Origin: Brachyhypopomus gauderio
Taxonomy: Eukaryota > Chordata > Actinopteri > Gymnotiformes > Hypopomidae
DNA: 64,000 nucleotides
Direction: 5' to 3'
Assembly: GCF_052324685.1 (NCBI RefSeq)
Contig: NC_135220.1
Coordinates: 24,098,823 to 24,162,822, forward strand
Position 1 is the first letter of the stretch, and each line of letters opens with the position of its first letter. Shown one piece after another: positions 24,327 to 35,800 of this stretch. The position numbers were made by a program, and so were the translations under genes. Under the pieces are notes generated by a model, which was not told where the DNA came from, searched no databases, and worked only from the letters and a program-made list of their open reading frames with translations.

Positions 24327-27300
24327 TGGTGGGACTTTAACGCGTTAATTTCGATTAATTAATTACAGGAAAATTAACGCACTAAAAAAATTAACGCATT
24401 TTAACGCATTTAACGGACGAGACACTTTTGCACCGTGGAATGTTTCTCAGTGCGCGAGTTCCGGGCATACAGATTATGGACACACAATAAGATGATCATG
24501 ATGGAGATGACTGAAGAGGCTACGCTGGTGGATGGGAAATTTAAATATAAGAAACTTTCAGATGGAAGTACAAACAAAAATAGTGTTATTTACACTTTAT
24601 GTAGGAAGGAGTTCGCTTATCACAGGAGCACTTCCACCCTTCGTTACCACCTCAATGCAAAACATGTTGCGGCTAAAGCTGGGCGTACACTGTGCGATAT
24701 TTTAAATCGTGTACTCAGGTCCAGCTCAAACTACGACTAAATCGCAGGGAGAGTCGGCTCGTGGAGCTGCTTCAACAGTGCGATACTCTCACGAGGAGCG
24801 ATTTGAATTTCAAACATGTTTGATGTTCTTGCGACGCTGCGATTTCTGATCGGGAGTTGGTCGTGAGGTGTGAATCGTTCCTCGTTTACCTGTGTAAACT
24901 ATACGATGCACGACACGCGATTGAGCCGAAACGAGTGAAAAATCGGCTGAAAATGGGCCAAAAATCGCACAGAGTACGCCCAGCTTAACGCGCAGGTCAG
25001 TAATGATAACTTAGCTGCTAAATGTATTCCTAGTACGATAGGGTGACCAAACGTCCGTAATTCACATCCTGTGAGGAAACGTCCTGGTTTTTAAATGACC
25101 TTCATTGGACCATTAAGACTGGATTAAACTTTCGCGAATGGCCGTAGCGCGCGACTCCGCACGCGTTTATACATGATGCGTCACATTATTTGTGTTGTCC
25201 GCTCTCTGTGGTCGAAGATAAATGCTTACAAGAAGCGCTGCGAATTGCGTCAACTGATGCAAGTTACGAACTACCGTCCAGGGGTGAGTTTCCCAAAACG
25301 TTCTTAGCGCCAAGTACTTCTTAACCTCGTACGTAAGAACGAGGTGACGAAGTACTTGGCACTAAGAACGTTTTGGGAAACTCACCCCAGAAAGACAATG
25401 TCGAAGAAAATCCAGCAGCTGTATGATGAGGAAAGAATTAAAAAAGGTTATTGTGAAGAGTGCCACAAATGTGGCTCTGACTGGGGATCACTGGACCTCT
25501 GTTAGCAACAAGAATGATCTTGGTGTGACAGCTCATATTATAGATGATGAATGTATAGATGATGAAGATCCAGTCATATGCAGAAGACCACTTCTAGGCA
25601 CTATGAAGATGCCTATGGCAGAAGCCTGGGAAATCTAAAGAAAGTCTACCATCTAAAATGGTATTAAAAAACATCTTCTGATTTACTTAAATTCTTCCAA
25701 TATCCTGAGCAAAACCTCCTTAAATTTAACAACATTTTTGGTCAGAATTTCCAATGTTCTGAACTGTTTTCTGCACACTACACATATATTGGTCTTCGTA
25801 GTAGACTGGTGGAAAAATAAACAAGATGTTGAAGTTTATGATTATGTTCATTGATTCATTCATCATTCAAACTTAAATTAATATTTCTCATGTTAAATAC
25901 TGAAATGCGATTAAAATGCGATTAATTTCGATTAATTAATTACAAAGCTTCCGATTAATTCGATTAATTTTTTTAATCGCGTCCCACCCCTAATATATAT
26001 ATATATTAGTGGTGGGACTTTAACGCGTTAATTTCGATTAATTAATTACAGGAAAATTAACGCACTAAAAAAATTAACGCATTTTAACGCATTTAACGGA
26101 CGAGACACTTTTGCACCGTGGAATGTTTCTCAGTGAACGAGTTCCAGACATACAGATTATATGGACCAGATGGAAGTAGGCTACAAACAAAAATAGTGTT
26201 ATTTACACTTTATGTAGGAAGGAGTTCGCTTATCACAGGAGCACTTCCACCCTTCGTTACCACCTCAACGCAAAACATGTTGCGGCTAAAGCTGGGCGTA
26301 CACTGTGCGATATTTTAAATCGTGTACTCAGCTCCAGCTCAAACTGTACGACTAAATCGCAGGGAGAGTCGGCTCGTGGAGCTGCTTCAACAGTGCGATA
26401 CTCTCACGAGGAGCGATTTGAATTTCACACATGTTTGATATTCTTGCGACGCTGCGATTTCTGATCGGGAGTTGTGAATCGCTCCTCGTATACCTGCGTA
26501 AACTATACGATGCACGACACGCGATTGAGAGTGAAAAATCGGCTGAAAATGGGCCAAAAATCGCAGTGTACGCCCAGCTTAATGCGCAGGTCAGTAATGA
26601 TAACTTAGCTGCTAAATGTATTCCTAATACGATAGGGTGACCAAACGTCCGTAATTCACATCCTGTGAGGAAATGTCCTGGTTTTTAAATTACCTTCATT
26701 GGACCATTAAGACTGGATTAAACTTTCGCGAGTGGCCGTAGCGCGCGACTCCGCACACGTTTATACATGACGCGTCACATTATTTGTGTTGTCCGCTCCC
26801 TGTGGTCGAAGATAAAGACTTACAAGAAGCGCTGCGAATTGCGTCAACTGATGCAAGTTACGAACTACCGTCCAGGGGTGAGTTTCCTAAAACGTTCTTA
26901 GCGCCAAGTACTTCTTAACCTCGTACGTAAGAATGAGGTAACGAAGTACTTGGCGCTAAGAACGTTTTGGGAAACTCACCCCAGAAAGACAATGTCGAAG
27001 AAAATCCAGCAGCTGTATGATGAGGAATAGGAAGTAAAACAGGTTATTGTGAAGAGCGCCACAAATGTGGCTCTGACTGGGGATCACTGGACCTCTGTTA
27101 GCAACAAGAATTATCTTGGTGTGACAGCTCATATAGATGATGAATCTATAGATGATGAAGATCCAGTCATTTGCTTTGAGCATGCAGAAGACCACTTCTA
27201 GGCACTATGGAGATGCCTGTGGCAGAAGCCTGGGAAATTAAAGAAATTGCTAAAATGCTATTAAAAAACATCTTCTGATTTACTTCAATTCTTCCAATAT

Positions 27301-29779
27301 CCTGAGCAAAACTCCCAAAATTAAACAACATTTTTGATCAGAATTTCCAATGTTCTGAACTGTTTTCTGCACACTACACATATATTGGTCTGTGTAGTAG
27401 ACTGGTGGAAAAATAAACAAGATGTTTAGTTTAAAGTTTTTTAGTTTAGTTTATGATTATGTTCATTGATTCATTCATCATTCAAACTTAAATTAATATT
27501 TCTCATGTTAAATACTGAAATGCGATTAAAATGCGATTAATTTCGATTAATTAATTACAAAGCTTCCGATTAATTCGATTAATTTTTTTAATCGCGTCCC
27601 ACCCCTAATATATATATATATATATACACATAATCTTGAAATTAATCTATTAAAATGGCTCATATGCGTGCTACCCAAGTAATGACTAAAAGTCACCGTC
27701 TTTGAGATAGGGTTTCTTAATACAGAGGGTGCATTAGACCAGGGGCTCATCTCCTGTTTCCAAAATGCATCAATGACTGCTTGAAGAAGCTGTTCTACTT
27801 TGATACTTGAAGAAAAAATATGCTCAATAAAATGTAGGCTACTGTTGGAAAAAAGAAATTTAAAGGTGAATAACTTAATGTTTAAACGTAATGTTTTCCT
27901 GAAAGGCTGTGGAAGAACAGAAGTAAGGAGGCCTCAGTGGCCTTGAGGAGAATAGAATGGGCCTATTCAGTGTACGCTGCAAAACAAGCAGTTTGAGATA
28001 AGGAGATGGACGGCTAGTGAAGAGCAGGGGGGGCTCTAAGGAAGAGTAGCAAAGGTGGGGGCAGATATCGAAACTTGGAGAAGAATCGAAACTTAGAGAA
28101 GAGGTATGAAAGGTAGGACATCGCCCAGCACGGGGGACTTTTTGCTCGAACGTTGCTGAGATCCACTTGGGTCAGGTAGAGTTCTAGGCAACTAGCACCA
28201 GTGCACTGGGGAGTTTGTACCACGTATACTTTGGCTATTTTGTACTCATTTATATTTCATATAAATTGATCTAAAATAACAGTCAAAACCAATCGGTTCA
28301 TTGGGGCAGTGGTTGGGGCCTATCTGGGTCAATGTATTAAATGTATTACTAGTACGATAGGGCAGGGGCACAGATGGCACTGGGGACGGGGGGGACAGGT
28401 CCCCTCCAGATTTATATTGACCCCATCCGAAATCTAGCATCTACAAGCATAAACGTATATATTGTACAGCTTGGTCCCCCTCAATTCAGAATTTCCATCT
28501 GCGCCGATGCGATAGGGTGAACAAACGTCCGTATTTCCTGGGACATGTCCGTATTTCACATCCTGTCCAGGGCGTCCCGGGTTTTTTTTTTAAGTGAGGA
28601 AATGTCCTGGTTTTTATATTACCTTCATTGGACCATTAAGACTGGATTCAACTTTCGCAAGTGGCCGTAGCTCACGACACCGCACGCGTTTATACATGAC
28701 GCGTCACATTATTTTTGTTGTTCGCTCTCTGTGGTGGAAGATAAAGGTTTACAAGACGCGCTGCAAATTGCGTCAACTGATGCAAGTTACGAACTGCCGT
28801 CCAGAAAGACAATGTCGAAGAAAATCCAGCAGCTGTATGATGAGGAAAGGGAAGTAAAACAGGTTATTGTGAAGAGCGCCACAAATGTGGCTCTGACTGG
28901 GGATCACTGGACCTCTGTTAGCAACAAGAATTATCTTGGTGTGACAGCTCATATTATAGATAATGAATCTATAGATGATGAAGATCCAGTCATTTGCGCA
29001 TGCAGAAGACCACTTCTAGGCACTATGGAGATGCCTGTGGCAGAGGCCTGGGAAATTAAAGAAAAATATACCATCTAAAATGGTATTAAAAAACATCTTC
29101 TGATTTACTTCAATTCTTCCAATATCCTGAGCAAAACTCCCAAAATTAAACAACATTTTTGGTCAGAATTTCCAGTGTTCTGAATGCTTTCTGCACTCAT
29201 TTATTGGTCTGTGTAGTAGACTGGTGGAAAAAATAAACAAGATGTTGAAGTTTATGCTTATGTTCATTGATTTATTCATCATTCAAACTTAAATTAATAT
29301 TTCTCATGTTAAATACTGAAATGCGATTAAAATGCGATTAATTTCGATTAATTAATTACAAAGCTTCCGATTAATTCGATTAATTTTTTTTATCGCGTCC
29401 CACCCCTAATATATATAATATATATATGGGGTGACTACAGAATAGGGAGAAAAAACTTTAATCCTGTGGGATCCCCAGATCCAGACAGACAAGCAAGTAA
29501 TTTCAAAACACCAGACAGTGACAGTTGCAAAAAATAGCAAGATAATAGATGAACTAATCCCAAGTGATGGGAACATTCAAAGGAGGGTTGCACAGATGTG
29601 CTCAATGGAAGGAGTGTATAAAGTTGGAGAAATACCAGGGACAGACGGAAGAAATGGCTAACGTGGAACACAGTGAATTCTGGGAATTACATCAATCTCA
29701 GTCCAGCTCAGTACAGCCAAAAGCCAAATTACGGCACTGCACCCTCAGATTATTATTTGGTAGAAGAATTTAGTCTGAA

Positions 29780-29872
<93 letters not shown>

Positions 29873-32800
29873 CTCCATCTTAGGGGTCACAGCCTCAAAT
29901 GCCTCTATCACTACTTGGAAATATTCAGAATTGTAGAGAAGTACAAGGCTTCCAGAGGAATATCATTTTTGGACAGAGGTCCTTCATCAGCTGTGCAAGC
30001 AAACTGCTGCTGAATCTCTATATCTATGAGGAATCCGTTTACATTGGAAACAGTAGATGTTTAAATCAGAACATTTATTCCTTTCAGTTTCATTACTGCC
30101 ATAGCAACAACTGGCACTGCCATCGGATATGTGGATATGTCATTAATGCAGTGTCCATTATTATCACATTGCTTTGCCACTAGAGATGAGAAATCCTTAT
30201 TTTACCCTTAAAGTGCATCTTGGTGTGTATTTAAAGCATCCAGCCTATACTGGAGCTTTGGTCAAAACAGCTGACGCAGTGTACACGGGGTACGGATTGA
30301 AGCAGCCCATCGGGGACACAGTCCTGTGTCTCCGCCACTGTCCTCTAGCGTGTGATGAGACTCCCTACCGGTTTCTTTTTTTACGATGTTCCCTGTTGGA
30401 ATTCTCAGACTCGCTGCCGCTGCTTGTGTTGCCACGGGAACGTGACCTGGGGGCAAACAGAAAGGGTCAAAAGTTGACAAAAGTGCAAGGGGGGGGGGGG
30501 GGGGGGGGGGTACAGCGAGTACAGAGGATTTATACTTCCCCTAAAATCAGTGTTGCTGTTGATGAAGGGGTGGGGTGTGTGGGAGGGCGTGTCACTGCAG
30601 CCCCCTACTGACTCCGCCCCCACAGAGAAATATTCTTGAATATTCATAATATGCTGCATAATATATTACTTTAGGCGCTGTCCATTTGAATCAGTCATTT
30701 ATGTTTTTATAACACCCATCATCACCATATCACACTCAGTCCATGCCCACTGTTACCATATCACACTCAGTCCACGCCCACCATCACCGTATCACACTCT
30801 GTCCACGCCCACCATCCTTTGAAAAATTCCTGGAAGTGCTATTGTCTGTGGTTTATTCTAAAGCTATGCTGAACTGCACCAGTTTGTTGTTGCTTAACAG
30901 TGTTGTGCTCAGGGAACAATTTATGCTAAGCCCTTCAAATCACACATTTAGCACATATATCAAAGGAGCAACTAGGGGATTAACTTCTGTATGTAAGTTT
31001 TATGTGTAGCCTGAGTGGGTGACTGGGTTTACTGCAGCCCTAAATATCAATACCAGGGATGAAATACAATTCACTGTAAAAGTCACATGGAACAGGTTTA
31101 AAGGTATAATGGGAGCGGCTTACCTTCTCCCACGCTGCTTGCTGCCTGTGTCCTCCTGGCTCTGGCCTCTCCTATGGGAGCACGTGATTGGAGCAGGGTT
31201 TTAATCAGGCTGTGCACAAACACCAATCTGATGCTGTGAACTTCAGACATGTTATTCCCTGGCCCCGCCCCCCCTGCCCTGCCCTGCCACCTTTCAATTA
31301 GTGACTTTGCATGAAAATCTATGAAATTCCAGATTAGAATCCCTTCCCACACTAAAAGAGAAATGCAACAAAATAGCACAATGTGGTGCAGAGAGTTCCA
31401 TTATTTACATTATTTACTGCTTTGCCCTCACACACTTGGATGTTTGTATAGTACCTGTAGAATTTGCTATTTCATTTACAAATCCGTAATTTTTCATCAC
31501 TTTTAAGACTTATGTAAACGAAATTATTTTTTACTAATTAGGTTAATCTTGTTCTTCTAGGCACTCAATGTACAAATACAAAGTATGTCCTCTGCATACC
31601 ATTTCAAAGTCCAGAAAGCTGTTAATTTATTGTGCTTCTGATGTCGAATAGGTGGGTCTTATATAAACCCCTCCCATACACTTCACATTTCCAATTTCCA
31701 AGCTAAAACCAAGCTAGCAGACTATTTAGTCTTATTTAATTTGCAGTAATTAAAGCTTCTAAAAGCTCGCGGTAGCTGTGCTGTCATAGTGAAACTAATG
31801 TTTGTATACATAGTTCAATATTGCAGTGTTTGCCTTGGAATAACTACATGCAAACCTAAATTTACAAATCACACAGTCTCATTCAGATTAGGCCATCTAA
31901 GGTTGCATCTTGAGGAATCATGAGTTAATCCTAAATATAATAAAAATCTGAATAAATTTACATAATCCTCTGTCTCATCAACTACATGAAAATGTTAAGG
32001 TAGTCCTTTCTAAGCAAAGTTAGTTTTTCAGTTTTCTACCGTGAAAGGAGCAAGCTGTTTATGTCTAAGCTTACAGTTTTATTTTCATCCTGACAGTAAA
32101 CAGTAAAAAATCGTCACCTAGTTCAGTATTCAGGGAATGAGGCTGATCTGGTGCTTGAACCTCAGAATTATTCACATCAGTGACCTCATTGACAGGTTCA
32201 TACATGTATGACAGTATTACTCTGATTCTCCTGCTTGAGCAGCATGGCAGACTGGGCCTGTAACAATGAGCTGTCAATCAAGTGTGCTCATATTATGGCC
32301 ACGCCCAGCCTATTCTTTGCTAGGTCAAGTGAGCCAGTGGTTGGGTTTTGGGAAGGGTTTCCTCATATGTGTTTGTTTTTAATTGAAAATGTGCCCAATT
32401 TTTAATATAACTGTCCAGTTTAATATCATACAACCATTTTCTGTAATGTATAATATTTTACCCAAAGACTTTAAAGCAGATCAGTAAAACACTGTTCCAG
32501 AAATATCCCACTAGAGGGAACCAGTGTGCCTCTACTATGTTCCTGGTATGTCCAGAGGAGCTGATCATTTAGAGTGGCCATCCCTTTGGGTAACATCAGG
32601 ACACTCGATTTCAGGCCCCAGACGCTCACTCCCGTCCCAAATACACACGTGGGTGCTCCTCACCTGTGCCTGGCCGAGCTGGCCGCCTCGTTCCCGCTTC
32701 CACCGGAGGGCGAACGTCTGCGCGCGGCGGGGAACTTGGGTGATTTGTTCCGCTCGCTGGCAGAGCCGTAGAGCCCGCTGGGGCAAAGTGGAGAAGAGAC

Positions 32801-35800
32801 AGACTTTCACTCGGGCGTAATGAGCTTGGCGGCACAGAGCATCGACTCGAGCGTCATATGGCAAACAGCTGGCGCGCGTTCGGGAAGCGTTTGTCATGTG
32901 CGCACACTGCTGCCGTAAAAGCCGGACGACACTTCTGGAGACTTGATTTGCTATGTTCGAAGGGCTCGGAGGAGGAACCAGCTCAAACGTGCGGTTTTCA
33001 TCCATGTGTTACCTTGCGGCTTGTGTGTGCGCGCATGTGTGTTTGTGCGTTCGTGCATGTTTACATGCATTCAAGTAGGATTATCAGATTCTTTAGGTCT
33101 TAAGCTCAACCTCTGACAGTGCCTTACCTCTGCGGTGCGTTCTCGTCCCAGGGAGCTGCAGGCTTGCTCGTCGGATCCTCAGAGCTGACCTCTGTCTTGG
33201 ATTCTTTGGGGCTTGAACACATGACAAGGTCTTTACGGTCATTCGCAATTACTTATAACCACAATAACTAATGACCACAAGAAGCAGTGCCATCAAACAC
33301 AAAGATCTGGAGTCTCAGCTGCACTTACTGTAAGTGGAGATCAGACAGTCAATCTGTGACTATTAGGTCAGTACCTCTTGGCTGGTGAGAATGCTGTGGG
33401 TTTAGCCTGGCTCTCGCTGAGGGAATTTCCTGTCTTTGCGATTGATCTATTCCCATTGTTCAGTCCTAGAAGACAGATTAAAGGGGTATGAGTGCTGTTC
33501 CACTCAGCCTCCGACTTTCATTTCCACAGAGCAATGTATCATCTGAACTTGGAGTGTGTTACAATGTCAATGGAGATATGGACCTTGAAAAATATCTCAT
33601 CTCAAATATCTCAAATTACTATTATCTTGGGATCCTCTGTTTTCTCTTTTGATCGCATGTGATGCCCGTACTGCCAAGCCCTTTGAGGAAAGATCAGGTG
33701 AAAGTGGGTCTGGACAGAGTGGGATGGGACCGAGCTTAAGAATGGTCACGTGTTCTTTGCCTGCACATGACTTTCTAACGGCTTTCTACATGCCCTGCTG
33801 CCATGCAGGTAGTTGGTTCTGAAATTCTGGTTTTATCAGAGCGCCACGAGCTTCTCGTTGCCAAGGCGGGTAGCGTGCACGTGCACCTCAGCTCGTGCCA
33901 GGGAGCCACCGGAGCGAACCTAATCTCCAGACTCTGAAGTAATTAACTCTGGTAAAACTGGAACAACTCCTCCTCCACAGTCCTGCAGGGAACAACAGGC
34001 ACACGGTACACACCTGTGTCAAACGCACGCAATGCCTCCTTCGGAATGCGGATGTCTTTCGAGCCAAATCCCTCGCGCTCTGTGCGAGGACCTGGGCCGA
34101 CGGAGGGAAGCCGCGTTCGGGCCAGATGTCGCGAGCGGCGGTTACGTTAGTGGGGAGGCGGGACATCGGAGGAGGCTGACATATGGGGCCTGCTCACCTG
34201 CAGGCTGGGCGCTCCTCTTGGGGTAGGTCTTGCTGCGAGTACGCATCACTTCCAGGTCCGGCCTGGGCAAGCCCACAGAATGATCTCTCCCCATCTGCAG
34301 GGCGGTCTTCCCACTAAAACAAGGAATATGGAAGCCACAGAAATGAGAACTTTTCCCTGTTCTTCGTTTGGAAGCCCCCACAAACACCTCAGTGTGCCCT
34401 TTCCTTATGTATTCCTATTTATTTTTTAAGGTTTAGGCTAAATATATATCATTATTATATTCAGAACACAGAGCATGTTAGTTAATTGGACAAATATATA
34501 GAAGGTAAAATATGTTTAAAGGCTAAGAAACATTAGATACAATAAACTGTGATGCGTGAACAATAGTTACAACTCTTCGATAGCTGCCTGGTCCATCTTC
34601 TGTATGCAAAAGCTGTAACGCAGCTGTATTATTCAGACACTCACCTTTCAAGATGATTCTCTACAGCCTCAATTTCAGCTCACGGACTTCAACTGACTAC
34701 ATTATTAAACATGAACTCATTGGTTTCACTATCAGAAGAGACTAGCTGTTCTCTCCCACACTGCTTGACAGGTTTTCTGGATGAGATGCACCGCAGATTT
34801 CAACGTGAATATCCGAAGTTACTAACCTGTAACGATGTTTGGAACCCAGAGAGCCAAATTTAGACAACTTTCTTGTCAAGTTGTTGGAGTCATTTTCTGG
34901 CATTCTACAAAACAAGTACATATATATGTTAGAGAAACAACTATGAGGGATAATTACACTATAGTAAACATAAAATATGAGAATTTCCACTCTTTTCAGA
35001 ACAAGAAACTTCTGGCAATGTATTCTGCTCCAGAATTCTCTAAAAAGCTAACAAAAATTTCTGGAGCATATTGTTTGTAGATAAAGTACATTTACAAGCC
35101 CAGGCTGGATTGCTTATACTTGCCTTGTTTTGAGTTACGCAACTAAAACCAATTTTACAACAGTTAACGACTACTGCTCCATATAGAACTAAGTCTCTCT
35201 AAACTTCTCAGGCAGAGTTCAGCTGTGCAATAGGGTACTTTAATGAGGCAAATTACAGGCTAAAAAAAACACCACAGAGCTTTTGGCTCCCATTAAAATG
35301 CATAGCTTTAAAGAACAGTTCTGGAAGAGAAAAAAATGCAGCTTAAAGACATTATAAAAGTCATGAACCTACACATAATAAAAGCCCTGAGCTCTGATAT
35401 GCCATGCTCTTCAGATAATAATACTTTCAAATAGAATGAGAATGACTTACTGTACTGACACTGTAGGCATATTCATTAAAATGTGTTGTAAGATATTCCA
35501 CATTTTGCTGAGACTATGGTAGACCCTTTGCATGATGTGCTTAACGAAATTGTTCCAAAAATGATAACATTAATAACCAAAAGGATTAGCGTTAGTGTCT
35601 GCTGCCCTGTTATTGGAGCTAATGTGTGTATGATTCAGAGCTGACTCTTCTCTCTATAGTACACAATGGATTAGCCTCAAAATCACACCTCATTTGGTAT
35701 TTTCAGAAGTCTTTCTCTGTTTGTAGCTTACACTGAGCTACAAAAAGAAAAACCTAGATCTACGCAGTTCCAGATGTCACAATGTCTGACACAGTCAGAC

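Larger units (their letters stand above)
24324..25992 (+). mobile_element. hAT transposon copy 1 (ZBED-type) with nested MITEs
   Basis: Ends tagtggtgggac and gtcccacccc-ta are inverted and sit within TA-rich flanks. The 5' part encodes a BED-finger-like segment ([20 protein letters not shown] then [15 protein letters not shown]). The 3' part (about 25390-25640) encodes the hAT pieces [10 protein letters not shown] and [15 protein letters not shown]. In between lie a Harbinger MITE (24677-24985), a cgataggg-gacc repeat segment and a palindrome (25281-25388). The transposase is largely deleted, so the copy is non-autonomous. Confidence 0.85.
26007..27607 (+). mobile_element. hAT transposon copy 2 with the same nested MITEs
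   Basis: Very similar to copy 1 along its length, including the same MITE (26290-26579) and palindrome (26875-26982) at the same positions. Both copies therefore descend from one element that already carried them. Separated from copy 1 by only a short TA tract. It lacks some short segments of copy 1 and its coding frames are broken. Confidence 0.85.
28336..29408 (+). mobile_element. hAT transposon copy 3, 5' truncated
   Basis: Aligns to the 3' two-thirds of copies 1 and 2 and shares the terminal gtcccacccc-ta. It lacks the BED finger, the left terminal repeat and the palindrome, but keeps a fuller cgataggg-tgaacaaacgtcc repeat segment and a better transposase piece: [20 protein letters not shown], then [20 protein letters not shown] and AHIID. 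Contains its own nested hAT MITE (28363-28509). Confidence 0.85.

Noticed and set aside
32565..33005. 146-codon minus-strand frame in the GC-rich exon 14-15 region
   Set aside because: It overlaps epb41l4a exon 15 but in the wrong frame. The correct frame is set by KSPKFP and phase.
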